Assembly: GCA_964023275.1 (NCBI GenBank) | Contig: OZ029918.1 | Location: forward strand, 38,656,484 to 38,720,483 | From: Norana najaformis | Lineage: Eukaryota; Annelida; Clitellata; Crassiclitellata; Hormogastridae | Direction of reading: 5' to 3' | Length of the DNA stretch: 64,000 nt | Shown here: positions 42,659 through 54,537 of the stretch, in pieces | Layout of the letters: each line of letters begins with the position of its first letter | Numbering within the stretch: position 1 is the first letter of the stretch | Translations under genes and position numbers: made by a program | Notes under the pieces: generated by a model | Seen by the model: only the letters and a program-made list of their open reading frames with translations | The model's database searches: none | What the model was told of the DNA's origin: nothing

Positions 42659-43261
42659 CTTCCTGGCCACATTCATATCTTTTGTTTCTAATTAGGTAAC
42701 GAGTTTGCATTATATCTAATAAGGAAAACAACACATTGTCTTCTTTACCACATTAATATGAATATGTTTTGTCTCTCCTTTGCCACATTAATGTCTGTTG
42801 TTAGGAGCCATTACGTCCTCCGAGGTTTAGTCCGCATGGGTCTGATACGAGACAAATGAGCATTAATTGTCTGATAAGCTTGCCACAAATATCATTTTCG
42901 CAGTCAGTGTGTTGTGGTCCGGGTTGGCAAATTATATCCTGCGAAATGGATATTCTTGTGCACAAGCCTGCATGTGTTTACACTAACGAACTAACCTCCT
43001 CAAGCCAATTTAAACTTGTTTATCAGCCTATGCCAGACAGACAGCCACAGTGTTTATCTCGGTCACCGTCCAGATGTTAATGCAGATTATGAAGGTTCTG
43101 TTTGGCCCTTAGATTTCTGGTTTGGCCGAGCACGAAAACTCTTTTTTGCCCATGATTAAGTTGCCATAAAGTAGAAATGTTTCCTAGCAGACAGAGTTTG
43201 GCTGTGTTAACGAGATTTTGAGAATTCAGAAAGACGCCTGGGTTATGTTTATGACCATGTA

Positions 43262-43530
43262 AAGCTGTTTATTATACCAACCTGTTTTACACCAACCTTT
43301 TTTACACCAACCTCTTTTATGCCAACCTCTTTTACACCCACCTCTTTTACACCAAACTGTTTTACACCAAACTCTTACACCAACCAGTTTTACACCAACC
43401 TCTTTTACACTAATGTCTTTTTTGCCAACCTGTCTTACACCAACCTCTTTTACTCCAAACTGTTTTACATCAAAACTGTTTTACACCAACCGGTTTTACA
43501 CCGGCCTGTTTTACACCAACTACTCAGACT
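43262..43530. repeat. 15-bp tandem array, TTTTACACCAACCTG
   Basis: About 17 imperfect units (TTTTACACCAACCTC, TTTTACTCCAAACTG and so on). Period 15 keeps one frame open, giving the FYTNL-like peptide without other coding evidence. Confidence 0.9.
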
Positions 43531-43744
43531 ATCTCCCACTTAAGTTACATTAACCCATACATTTCGCTCCTCACTGTGGCTCCCTCCCTTCCACTGGTTG
43601 AGACTAGCTGTCATTGAAGATACGTTTGCACCATATGTTCTGTCTCCTTAAGCAAACACTACATCTTTGTTTAGTCCGTTTGTAGTCTTTTTGTCCGTCT
43701 GCGGTCTTTCAGCAGAGGCAAATATTTGTTTGCGGCTTGTCCTG

Positions 43745-44010
43745 GACATAACACAACATAACCTTGACATAGCATGACATAACATCACATGACCTCAACA
43801 TAACATGACTTGACCTCGACTTAACATCACATGGCCTCGACATAACATGACTTGACCTCGACATAACATCACATGACCTTGGCATGGCATGACGAGCTTG
43901 ACATAACATGACATAACCTTGACATAGCATGACATGACCTCAGCATAATATGACCTACACATAACATAACATGACCTCCACATAACATAGCATGAACTCA
44001 GCATAAAGAC
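43745..44010. repeat. ACATAACATGACCTCG tandem array
   Basis: About 14 imperfect units of 18-20 bp. Confidence 0.85.
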
Positions 44011-44584
44011 TTCACTGTAATTAACATTTACAGTGTGACATGAATGTAACATTATGTTACAACCATGTGTTATTTGAGTTCTATCGCGTCATCAGAAGCA
44101 GGGTTGGATTGCTTAGGGATGGGGGGGGTAGTTCAAAACTAGGCCAAAATTTAACAGCTCCAACTCAGGTTATAAAGAGTTTCAATCCGCCCAGTCATGT
44201 TTCATACAAACATTGACGTCATTCCCTTTTTACTTGTCTGAGGGCATGTCCCTCATTGAATCGGTCATGCTTGACTGTTTTTTTATTTGAGAAGCAGAGA
44301 TTTCAAAGATTATATGGCTCTATAATCACCTGAGACATTTATGGCTTAGTAATGGCCCAACGAGGAAGTTAGGTATTTTTAGTCTTGCTATCTGGTTTCT
44401 GTCATGTGGCAAGCATTGATTCGTTTGGAAATTTTCTAAATTTAACATATATATCCTTGTAAACTGTCAGCCAGTTTAACCCTATTCAACCAATGTATGT
44501 TCTACCAGTTTAACTCTGTTCGAAAAAGTTAACCACAAATAATTTTAATCTGTGAATCAGTTATCTGCTTCCTTCTTACTCCAA

Positions 44585-44780
44585 ATTAAAACACCATCCA
44601 CCATAGCCTTCTGACTGTCTGCCTGCCTGATCTTTGGATTTTGACCTAGAACCAGATCTGACCCTACCTCTAACTGCCTGTCGATTTTGCTTTGACTGAG
44701 CGTCTGTGAATAAGCTGGTTCCCATTACTAAGCCTTCTACGGGTGCTGTAGAAATCTCGAGATCATGATTACGAGGTTAC
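44585..44780 (+). mobile_element. LINE 3' end family A
   Basis: CACCATCCACCATAGCC, GATTTTGACCTAGAACC, TCGATTTTGCTTTGACTGAGC, GGTGCTGTAGAAATCTCGAG, ATGATTACGAGGTTAC. A GT microsatellite follows at 44793. Confidence 0.75.
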
Positions 44781-44792
44781 TCGAGTTTACGA

Positions 44793-44828
44793 TGTGTGTG
44801 TGTGTGTGTGTGTGTGTGGGTGTGTGTT
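44793..44828. repeat. GT microsatellite
   Basis: About 16 GT units. Confidence 0.95.
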
Positions 44829-45229
44829 TTGTTTATTTTCCCACATCTATGGAATTGACTGCCACCAGTTTTGAGGGAACCTTCTTTTTCTCTTTTCTCA
44901 TTTTGCAAACATTGGAAGACTTATCTTTTTCCAGCTACCCACACTTTTGAAGTGAATTCATAAATTAATGTGACATAAGTATCTGATTAACGATAAAAAA
45001 TAACAGTGATAATGATAATGACTGATAATGATAATGAAAATGATAATAATTGATGATAATATTAACAACAACAACAACAACAACTAGGCTCGGTTGATCT
45101 CCAGTGCACTATGACAACAGGAGTGTAGAAGTTTCTGGATTAGATTTGAATTGATTAGATTTGATCTGACAGAACTGATTTTTTCTTTAACTTAGATTTG
45201 CCTGCTGACGCTAAAGTTCACAGATCACC

Positions 45230-48200
45230 ATGGCAACAGGTATTTATCTATGAACAGATCACCGTGGCAACAAGCTGCAGTCAGAATAGCAATATTGCAA
45301 CTGCTAAAACTGGTATTCATTGTGATAATAATTATGTGGTGGTGGTGGTGGTTGTGGTGGTGGTGATGCTGGTGGTGGTGGTGGTGGTGTTGAGGATGAT
45401 GATGGTAATATAATGATGATGATGGTAATATAATGATGATGATGGTAATATAATGATGATGTTGGTAATGTAATGATGATGATGGTAATGATAATGATGA
45501 TGATGGTAATGATAATGATGATGGAGATGATGATGATGATGATTATGATGATGATGATGATGATGATGATAATGAACTTGATGATAATGAACGTGATGAT
45601 GATGACTACGACCTTGATGTAAATAGAAATTGTGACTGTTGTGACATTGATATCGTATACAGCTGGGCATTTATATATCGCCGTCCAGAAAATGTTGATG
45701 ACTCATTCATTCCATTCTGTAGGTCTGATTAAACAGAAACAGTACGACTGGAAAGACTCGAACCTCGCTTTGTTCGGCTCTGCTACTGAGAAGCAGATCA
45801 AAAGTAAGAGAGGCTAAAGATTTTGCGTGATTTAAAAATTTTGTCTCAACTACAAATTTTGTCTGAAGTACAAAGTTTTTCTCGATTACGAATTTTGTAA
45901 CTTCTGAGAAGCAGATCAAAAGTAAGAGAGACTAAAGATTTTGCCTGATTTATAAATATTGTCTCAACTACGAAGTTTATCTTGGCTACAACTTTTTTAA
46001 CTACAAAGCTGAGAAGTTTTTGCAACTTAAAATAATTTATACAAAAAAACTGTTTTGGACATACAGTTTTCGGTTATAAATTGGAAGGGTATTTTATTGT
46101 TTATCTAATTAAGTTTTATGTTTTTATTGTTTGTTTAATCTAATGACTTCTATAACGCCATTATTTTTCTGCCCAAGGAATCAGTCATCAACGATCACTT
46201 CAAGCAAAATCATAATCTGACAGAACTGATTTTTTCTTTAACTTAGATTTGCCTGCTGACGCTAAAGTTCACAGATCACTTTTGCACTTTGGTCTCCTCG
46301 TTGCCGGGTCGTAGCAACCTTCGCTTGCCGCTCAAGATCTTCTGTTTGTCCCTCGCATGCGTACCGCTGCAGCCCAGTCGAGAAGCTTTGCCTACGTTGG
46401 TCCCACTTGCTGGAATCGTCTCCCTCGAGTATTGCGACTTGAGCTCCTTTCTCTCCCCCGCTCAGTGTTCCGCAGGCGCCTGAAGACTGTACTGTTCAAC
46501 AGTGATTTTACTTTTTCAGGTCGGAAGCACCTCTGTTGAGTTTATCCTCTAAGAGGCGCTTTATAAATCTCAAATTACAATTACAATAATCAAAATTCAG
46601 GATCCATTGGAGAAGCCAGGTCGAATTTCAATAGAAACCAGAAGCCAGGGTATGATGTGAAAGCATTTTGAAACTGGCGAGTTTTAGGTTTCATGCTGAA
46701 TGGCATCAGAGAACTGATAGAAGTCACAGAACCGGGCGGTGAATTCCAAAGTCTTGGACCAGACGCCAAGAACAACATCCAAGAACCCAACGCTGTCCTG
46801 GCACAAGGCGCAGCAAACATCAGTGTCCGTTGATCGTAATCGTAAACTCAAAATTTCTGAAGTGCTGCTTAAAAGCAAAACGCAGGGCACCAGCTTATTC
46901 ACGAGCGCTGCGTCAAATCAGTGGGGTTGTCCGAAGATGGTAAATCAAGAACCAAGTCCGGTTGCCAGAAGACCAGATTGAGTGTTGGAAGATTTGTTGT
47001 TTGGGAAGAAGCGTTGTTTCTGTTGTTTGTTGTTATTTATTCTGTTTGTTTGTTTACAGAGGAATCGGCTGCAACGGAGCTAGCGTGGAAGGGAGCTGGA
47101 CAGAAGGAGGGACTGAAAATCTGGCGCATTCAGGTCGGGCACTTTCGCTTTTTATTTTTTCTTTTTCGTTTGCAGAATTTTCTTTTTCTTTATTTTCGAA
47201 AATGTTGACTGAACCTTGATGTGGTGCTGAAGGAATGCTGAATTGTTTGACCTACTTTGTGTTGTGTTCCCTCGCTCTGCCTTGCCTTGTCTCTTGCCCT
47301 GTGTTATATTGCCTTGTCTCTTGCCCTGTGTTATATTGCCTTGTCTTGCCCTGCTTTGTATTGCCTTTGTCTTGCCCTGCCCTGATTTACTTTGTTTGCC
47401 TTTTTTCTGTTCTTGTGATTAGTTAATTAATTAATTAATAATTAAATTAATGCTTTGCTAAATCATTTTCTTTAAATTCCTTGCTGTATTTATACTGTTC
47501 ACCTTTTATCTGAATTTGGCTATATTACTACTATTATTATTATTATTATTATTGTTATTATTATTGTTATCGTTATTGTTGTTGTTGTTTTGTTGTTGTT
47601 GTTGTTGCAGAATTTTGTAAGAGTTGTTGATATCTGATATTTCCAGAGTTTCAAAGTGACTGATTGGCCAGCGAACGAGTATGGACAGTTCTTCAACGGA
47701 GATTCGTACATTGTTCTCAACGTATGTTTTCCTTGGCTGCTATTTATACACTTAGCTGACCTGATCTGACCTGACCTGACCTGACCTGAAGACACACTGC
47801 ACATTTCCTTATCTATGATGATAAAACCAAATCTAGTCCATACCGGTTTACTAGTGAAGGTAAAGTCCCATGTCCTTAGGGGAACAGAGGACAGGCTCTC
47901 GTATCCCGCTCTTCAACCTTTTAGCAGGCAGTGGACAAACCCGAAGGTCCTCGACACGGGGACAGCTATCATCATCATCGTCGTCATCATCATCATCACT
48001 ATCATCATCACCATAGTCATGATATAATTAATAATAGAAATAATTGACGTTTATTCGATCGACCGTGACGACATAATTATTATTATTATTATTGTTATTG
48101 TTATTAAATAGACATTTATAACACTTGCAATTAACAACAGCCTCAAAGGCATTTGCAACGGCTGTAAAAAATTCCTACCAAGACAGTGCATTGCAGGACT

Positions 48201-51200
48201 TGCTTTTAACTTTCCAGCTTATTCCACTACGAATTCTACTGCTTGGTGACAGAGACAAGTGTGCAGCAACAACTTGTCAAGGGTTATCAGAGAGTCCACT
48301 TAGCAGGCTCGAAACCACAATCGTTGGACCACTGTGCTCCACTCCAACCCAGTATAAGATTATATAATCGTGATCGTAATCTCGAGATTTCTACAGCGCC
48401 CTGTGAAAGCTAAATACCGGGAACCAGCTTATTCACAGGCGCTCAGTCAAAACAAAATCGATAGGCAAGCAGGGTTCGGTTCCAGGTCAGGATCCAAGGG
48501 TCAGGCAGACAGTTACAGTAGATGGTGTTTGGAATTGGATCTGCAGGATAGGTAAGGGGAAAAACAGGAATGAGGATAGGATCTGTGGAAGAGGAGTGTT
48601 TTCAGTTTTGAGTAGAAGATTGAATCTAGCCATTTTGATCGGCTCTGGGGAGTTTCTGTTGAAGTGGCGGTATGTAAAGTCTTTATTACAATTACATTAA
48701 CAGTATGTGCTTGTGTGTTTGATTGAATGGACAGACTTACAAACCGGACCCAAAAAGCAATGAACTCGCCTACGACATTCATTTTTGGATCGGAAGCCAA
48801 AGTTCGCAGGTAGATGAAACAGCGTGCATAGGCGCTATATAAATGACGAGATGTTATGTTACGTTTACATTCCAGGCTGTTGCTTGATTGAGTTAAACTT
48901 TCCTGGTGAGCATTTATCTTTAAAAAATGGCAGCGATCAAATGCAGTGTCCATTTTGGTATTTGGTATTATGTTATTTTGGTATTTGGTATTATGTAATA
49001 TCTGTTTATGTTACACTTGGTGTAATTTAGTGTACTGTAATTTACATTTATATTAATCTTTGTAATGTATAAGGAAATTACATTACCTGACCCTTGACCT
49101 TTGCATATTGTTTTGCTGACCTCATCTCACCTTTGACCTTTGCTTTAGTATCCACATACACTACATTCGGTTTACTGTCTAATTTCCGTTTATATTACGG
49201 TCAGTGTAGTACTTATGGAAATTATATTAGCTGACACTTGACCTTAGCTTTTGTTTTGCCGACCTTAACTCACCTTTGACCTTTGCTGTTACGCAAGGAT
49301 GAGTATGGAACAGCTGCATACAAGACGGTGGAACTCGACACGTTCCTCGATGACAAACCAGTCCAGCATCGTGAGGTCCAGGGCTATGAGTCGGAACTCT
49401 TCAGGAGCTACTTCAAGGAAGGACTCACGTATGTTGACCCCAGAGCCTCAAAGGAGCTACCTACCTACTTAGCGACCTGCTTACTTACTTATTTATCTCC
49501 TACCTACCTCATTACTTACAAGCTTAGCTATCTACCTTTGAGGATTCTCTTTTTGAGAGAGGACTGTATAGGTTTTTTGTTTCACATACCTACCTACTTA
49601 CCTATTTAGTAGTAGTAGTTCTTCAGTTTAACGACAGCTTATGACATCAAAGGCCGTTGCCGTCGCCCTCCTCCTTTATCCAGGCTTGGGACTGGCACTA
49701 CGCCCAAACAAGGCAGTGGCGGAGTTTTTTTAACGTGTTTAGCTACTTACATATGTACCTCATCACCTACTGATTAAGCTACCTTTCTACCTACTTACTA
49801 CCAACCTACTTACCTGTTTTGCCACCTACCTCCCTACCAAGCTACTTACTCAGCTACATACACAGCTACATATCTGCCTGTCTACTAACTTACTTTTCTG
49901 CCTACTTACTTGGCTACCTATACAGCTACATATCTGCCTGTCTACTTACTTACTTTGCTACCTACTTGGCTACTGAGCTGCTGACGTGTGTCCTTCTTTG
50001 CTAGGATCCTGGAGGGCGGAGCGGCTTCTGGATTTAACCATGTGAAGCCGACCGAGTACAAGCCGCGCCTTCTCCACTTCTCTGGTCAGAAGCAGCAGGT
50101 TTACGTACGAGAGGTGAGGTCGTAATCGTAAGCTCGGGATTTTTACAGCTCCCCCATCGAAAGCGAAGTTGCTGGAACCGGCTTATTCACAGGTGCTCAG
50201 TAAAATCAAAATTTGACAGGCAGGAAGGGTTCGGTTCCAGGTCAAGATCCAAGAGTCAGGCAGGCAGTCGGATGGCTATGGTGGATGGCGTTTGGAATTG
50301 GATCTGGAGGATAATGTAGATGGGGAAGAAGAGATTTTCACTGACGCTTCAATTTGCTTGCAAAACTGTGGCGTTGGACTCGTGGTTAGAATCGTCACAG
50401 TCTTCCAACTTGAAATTATAAGAATGTTATTTGCATTACAATAGACATGTCTGTCTGTATGTATGTATGTATATATTGACGTACGTATCTATACATACGT
50501 ATGTATACATACTGTACATACGTACATACATACATACATACAGAGCTCCATAATGTATGCTTATCTTGTAGTTGGTTCTTCTCTTTCAACTTTGCAACCT
50601 GAGATAGATCATATTAATGAGTGGGCTAAAAGTAACAATTTATCTCTTAATCAGAATAAAACCTCAATTATGATGGTGTCTAATAAAGGCTTAGAATGTG
50701 CCTATCCTGTTGGTTCAGAGATCTTGCAGGTAGAATTTATTAAGGTTCTCGGTGTGTACGTTCAAAATAATCTTAAAATGAACCTACATGTTTCTGAAAC
50801 TCTCAAATCCTGTTCTTCTTCTGTGTATGCATTAAAAATCCTGAGAGCTCATGATATCTCTAGAGATGTGCTTCATGAAGTTGCTAAGGCTACTACTATG
50901 GCCAAACTTTTATATGCTAGCCCTGCTTGGGGGGGGGGTTTCACTAGTGCTGCTGATAGAGATAAAATTGTGGGTTTCATTAATAAAATGAAGCGTTTGG
51001 ATTTCTTACCTAATTCCTTTCCGATTTTTAACGACATTGTAGAATTACATGATGGTAAGCTATTTCATAACATAATAAATGATGACATGCACGTGTTACA
51101 TCCCTTACTACCGGATGTAAAAAGACAACAATATGATTTGCGAGAAAGAGCTCATAAATTTTCTTTACCTGTTAAAGACCATAAAAATTTATAACACGTA

Positions 51201-54200
51201 TGCTATATAAAAACGTATATTAGCACTTGTAATTGTTACACGATGTTTAATATCTCATGTCTTGATTGATAAATTCCTTAATGATAAAAGTATTACTGTC
51301 TCATTTTTATTACCCTTATGTTTATTATCGTTTCTTTTGTTACTGTTATATTATTAATTTCTTGTAAATTCTGGTGCGGTATGTCACCTTGAATATTTTG
51401 ATGAATGAACGAATATATATATATATGCTGTGGTGGTACCGAGAAGTGAAGTCCCTTCCAGAATATGAAGATCTTGAACTTAAAGAAGCGATGGCTGTGT
51501 TTCTTGCATGCATTCTGAAACCTGTAAGAATTCGGGCCTTGTATGTTTCATTGATGTTAGGTTCCACTGTGCAAGGAACGCCTGGATCACAAGGACGTCT
51601 TCATACTGGACCTTGGTCTGACCCTGTATCAGTGGAACGGAAAGGAAAGCAGCAAGGAAGAAAGATTCAAGGTTTGTAATGATAATTCGTTCTAGACTAT
51701 TCCGCACAGAACTTCTGCGTGCTAGTTTGGGAAACTGTCCCTTCTGGGCAAAAATCTTCTAATGCTCCCAGCTAGCTAGTCTTACTCTCTCCCTATACCT
51801 ATCCCTCCTCCCTGTAGCTCTCCCTGTCCCTCAGATTTACATTTTTCTCATAGCATTCGTGAGATGGCGCCGACGTTATATGTCGCCGTTTATAAATGTA
51901 CTAAATGGACCATATACATGTCTAAGAGTGTTATTGTAAGATTCATCATCATTGTTAGCATCTTCAGTCGTCTTCGTTTTATCTGTTCGTCCATCTATAA
52001 TTCCACGCTTTCCATTCAAAACTGAAGTGATAGAGGCGCTATATAAATGATCTGTTACCATTTTCCAGGCGATGCAGTACCTCGGTCATCTGAGGTCGGA
52101 ACGCCCGAAGGCAGAAACGGAGACTTTGGAGGATGCCAGTACTCCGGAAACCGTAAGTACCTCGGCTAGTACCCTTCTAAACTGCGAATTGCCTTGGATA
52201 TTTTTCATCTCCAGAAAACTCCTGGAGATTTTGACTGGTTTTCTTCAAAGGATGACGATTTTTTAATGTGGTCTCACCTATGCATTATGATAACGGCGCT
52301 ATAAAAGTCAGTAGATTAGATTAGATTAGATTACCCACAGTATGCCGACTTCTTGTTTCTCTGACCTATTTGATTTTGATGACTAAGCTTCAACGGATTA
52401 AGGTTTTTTCCCACCGTTTCACTTGTTTGCGACCATCGATTGATGGCATGTGTATTATGATAATGGCGCTATAGAAGTTATTAGATTAGATTAGTAGTGT
52501 ATTGTTATTTATTAACAGGTTCTTAGTGACTGTTGAAGTAATTAGACAGTAATGTCTGGCAGTAGGCAACACTGAATATGCTTTGACACTAAAATGTTTG
52601 TCTCTGAGACTTCTAGCCACCCAACACTTAAAAGTGATGTCTGCTAAGCACAGGCACTAGTGTGGCCAGGATGGTTGCAGATATATGCTGTCTGATGTCA
52701 CATTTATGCTCACTGCCGGATAATTTTGTCTAATTCATTGAACAGGCCACAGTAACGTGTGGATTATGAAGAAGTTTGTTTATTGTCTTTGTAAGTTGTT
52801 GATGTTTGTTTTTATCTGCCAGCACAAATTTTATACTTCACTGACTGGAACCAACGAACCGGATCTGGTGAAACCACTTGTACCAGAGGAGAAGAAACTT
52901 CTGAAGTAAGACCATCACCATCTTCTTGGAATATTGTACTCATTTGTATTATGTGTTACTTACTCATTACACTTTTGCACATTACAGATTATGCGTTACG
53001 AATTACACAATACAAATTACGCATTACTCACAAATTATGCATTACTCCTACTGACCTGGATAGCTGCTTTGGTTAAAGCGAACGTCAAGACAACTCTGTG
53101 GGCGAGTATGCTGCTTCGCAAACCGATAGTGGCTTATTTCAGAGATGTAAATCTCGGGCTAGGACAGTCTGTAAATGGGAACTTTTAAGTGGTGTGGCAC
53201 CCATTCAAACGGGCGGCTGTGGTGAAGGATCTCGCCCGATCAATTCATCAGTAATGAGCAGGATTGCAGCCATACGGTCGCTATAGAAAAACGTGTAAAT
53301 TTGCTGCTTTTGTTTAGATAATACAGTGCTGTTTTGAAGTACTTTCAGTGCGCTATAGAAAATGTTTTGGTACCTTCAGATGCAGTTGGCTAATACCTGG
53401 AATGGTGTTGTAGGGTTTCAGATGCTGCTGGACACTTGAAGACGACAGAGGTGAAGAAAGGCGCAGTCGATGCAAAAGACTTTGACAGCAGTGTGAGTAC
53501 TTGGCATTAACAGGTAGAAGGGAAATACAAGAGGTATTAACATGTTCGATTACTTGCTTCTGTAGAAACATCTTGGATGTGAAGTTCCAGTTCGAAGGAT
53601 CAGTAGGACGAGGCACAACCAGTGTGCTTAACCTCCCTCACTCACTGGCCAATGATCGCAGGATGAAGGACTGAGTTGGCATATGTGGTATTCCACTGAC
53701 TGTCACCTATCCAAGTCCTAAGTGGAGACTGCCCGACTTTTTTACTGCTTTTTGTTAAAAACATTGCATCTGCCCATACTGGTCAGTATGGGTGTATGTT
53801 ATTCATCTCGTCTTGTGTACTGACCTTCTGGATATTGACGTGATTGTGGCTTGACTTTGGTGCACCATCAGTTGATGCCATGTGCATTAGACACTGGCAC
53901 ATTAGAAATTACTAAGTATTTTTCTTTCAGTGGTCAGGCAGTGATCATTTATTACCATTAGCATCGTCATTGTTACCGTCGTCATAATTACCGTCATTTC
54001 ATTACGGTTGTCTTAATTATCATCACCTTTGTTATTGTGGTAATAATTACTGACAGTTATTGTCATAAGTTACTGTCATCTTATTTCATTGTCATCAGTT
54101 TTCACCCGCTGGTTCCTGGGGCTACGGTTAACGTGGTCTGTGTTGCAGGATGTGTTCATACTTGATACGGGAGACCAGTGCTTCGTTTGGGTCGGAAAAG

Positions 54201-54537
54201 GCGCCTCGCATTCGGAGAAGCAGAACGGACTTGGATATGCACATGTATGCTTAAATGTCTCTTGTTTTTGTAATTATTGCTAATTATTTTATCACAATCG
54301 GTTCTTAGTTTAGACTGGATTTGCATAGATTGAATACAACCACATGATCATTGACTTAATGCATTACTGATAGACCATCTATAGAAGTATAGAAATTACA
54401 AATTACGTTACTTGTTCTTATCGAAGTCAGTTTCTTTACAGGCTCATCTGATGAAGACCTCGCATCCATTGGCCCCAATCCACGTGATCAAGGAGGGCCA
54501 ACTCTGCAAGGCGTTCAATGCAGCAATTGCCGCCTAA
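45230..54537 (+). CDS. Gelsolin/severin-like actin-modulating protein, 13 exons, 367 aa
   Basis: Three gelsolin repeats; such proteins sever and cap actin filaments in response to calcium. Exons: 45230-45239, 45723-45803, 47060-47133, 47647-47721, 48735-48809, 49298-49428, 50005-50113, 51561-51671, 52069-52152, 52823-52905, 53414-53492, 54149-54244, 54442-54537. All phases join. Exon 1 (ATGGCAACAG, in a CACCATGG context) is the least certain. Repeat 1: [44 protein letters not shown]. Repeat 2: [27 protein letters not shown]. Repeat 3: [38 protein letters not shown]. Three repeats place it with severin/fragmin and the annelid 40-kDa modulators, not six-repeat gelsolin. No signal peptide, so probably cytoplasmic. 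It faces the GPCR tail to tail. Confidence 0.95.
45330..45602. repeat. GGT then GAT microsatellites
   Basis: GGTGGTGGTGGTTGT followed by TGATGATGATGGTAATA units, in gelsolin intron 1. Confidence 0.9.
45786..45971 (+). repeat. Tandem copy of gelsolin exon 2 donor region
   Basis: 68 bp at 45786-45853 recur at 45904-45971 with about four differences. The unit spans the end of exon 2 (GAGAAGCAGATCAAAA) and its GTAAGA donor, so a second intact donor lies 118 bp into the intron. Confidence 0.9.
46215..46279 (+). repeat. 65-bp exact copy of the gelsolin first-exon acceptor region
   Basis: Identical over 65 bp to 45164-45228, which contains a polypyrimidine tract and TTAACTTAG acceptor followed by ATTTGCCTGCTGACGC, just upstream of the proposed ATG. 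The copy sits 1,051 bp downstream in intron 2, directly against a LINE fragment. Confidence 0.9.
46280..46586 (+). mobile_element. L2/CR1-like LINE 3' end with ORF C-terminus
   Basis: Encodes [33 protein letters not shown] and [10 protein letters not shown], then a short 3' UTR ending GAGGCGCTTTATAAATCTC and a tail of AAATTACAATTACAATAATC. Confidence 0.85.
46588..46831 (-). mobile_element. L2-like LINE ORF C-terminus
   Basis: The minus strand encodes [20 protein letters not shown], then [14 protein letters not shown] and [14 protein letters not shown], an L2-like end related to 33835-34018. Confidence 0.7.
46832..46985 (-). mobile_element. LINE 3' end family B
   Basis: Minus strand: CTGGTCTTCTGGCAACCGG, GACAACCCCACTGATTTGACGCAG, AATAAGCTGGTGCCC, ending GAGTTTACGATTACGATC. 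Confidence 0.7.
47230..47400. repeat. TTGCCTTGTCTC short repeats
   Basis: TGCCTTGTCTCTTGCCCTGTG-type repeated words in gelsolin intron 3. Confidence 0.7.
47525..47610. repeat. TTA/TTG microsatellite
   Basis: ATTATTATTATTGTT then GTTGTTGTT. Confidence 0.9.
47855..47985. mobile_element. Unclassified repeat family K
   Basis: GTGAAGGTAAAGTCCCATG ... GTGGACAAACCCGAAGGTCCTCGACAC, matching 42128-42265. Confidence 0.55.
48365..48660 (-). mobile_element. LINE 3' end family A with ORF C-terminus
   Basis: Minus strand encodes [19 protein letters not shown] followed by the family A 3' UTR, ending GGCGCTGTAGAAATCTCGAGATTACGATCACGATTAT. It shows that family A is the 3' end of an L2-like LINE. Confidence 0.8.
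49073..49291 (+). repeat. About 75-bp duplication before gelsolin exon 6
   Basis: 49073-49148 and 49217-49291 share GGAAATTA.ATTA.CTGAC, TTGTTTTGC.GACCT and ACTCACCTTTGACCTTTGCT. The right copy is the acceptor-proximal part of the intron before exon 6 (start 49298). The left copy ends TTTGCTTTAG, itself acceptor-like. Confidence 0.8.
49440..49990. repeat. CTACCTACTTAC degenerate tetranucleotide tract
   Basis: ACCTACTTAC/TACATAC words fill gelsolin intron 6, interrupted by repeat family I at 49612-49735. Confidence 0.8.
49612..49735 (+). mobile_element. Unclassified repeat family I
   Basis: GTAGTAGTTCTTCAGTTTAACGACAGCTTATG ... AGGCAGTGGCGGAG, inverse of 37848-37978. Confidence 0.6.
50122..50335 (-). 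mobile_element. LINE 3' end family A, starting 8 bp after a gelsolin donor
   Basis: Minus strand ends GGGGGAGCTGTAAAAATCCCGAGCTTACGATTACG. Its tail begins almost at the exon 7 donor (50114). Confidence 0.75.
50545..51428 (+). mobile_element. CR1/L2-like LINE, 5'-truncated, RT C-terminal half
   Basis: An uninterrupted frame of about 215 codons (to 51194) starts just after the RT active site: [56 protein letters not shown] 3' UTR and ATGAATGAACGAATATATATAT tail follow. The intact frame suggests a fairly recent insertion, into gelsolin intron 7. It is preceded by a TACA microsatellite. Confidence 0.85.
52005..52052 (+). mobile_element. LINE/SINE 3' tail fragment before gelsolin exon 9
   Basis: ATAGAGGCGCTATATAAATGATCTG ends about 16 bp before the acceptor at 52068; a similar TCGCCGTTTATAAATGTAC is at 51880. 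Confidence 0.4.
52170..52500 (+). mobile_element. Two tandem LINE 3' ends, ATTAGATTAGA-tail family
   Basis: The first ends GCATTATGATAACGGCGCTATAAAAGTCAGTAGATTAGATTAGATTA at about 52332. The second contains CATCGATTGATGGCATGTGTATTATGATAATGGCGCTATAGAAG and ends with the same tail at about 52497. Confidence 0.75.
53052..53305 (+). mobile_element. tRNA-derived SINE family C, full length
   Basis: Head GGATAGCTGCTTTGGTTAAAGC, degenerate B box CTGCTTCGCAAACC, body ATTTCAGAGATGTAAATCTCG, CACCCATTCAAACGGGCGGC, and end GCAGCCATACGGTCGCTATA followed by GAAAAACGTGTAAATT. Confidence 0.8.
53845..53925 (+). mobile_element. LINE 3' end fragment, CATCGATTGATGCC family
   Basis: GTGCACCATCAGTTGATGCCATGTGCATTAGACACTGGCACATTAGAAATTACTAAG, same as the reverse complement of 38208-38260. 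Confidence 0.65.

Noticed and set aside
42331..42734. Open frames with repeated YIYIYI
   Set aside because: Translation of a TA microsatellite; the same occurs at 58384-58612.
43319..43543. Repetitive FYTNL-type protein
   Set aside because: Explained by the 15-bp minisatellite; no start context or flanking exons.
46921..47219. 95- and 85-codon plus-strand frames
   Set aside because: They only extend gelsolin exon 3 (47060-47133) into its introns; the splice sites explain the coding part.
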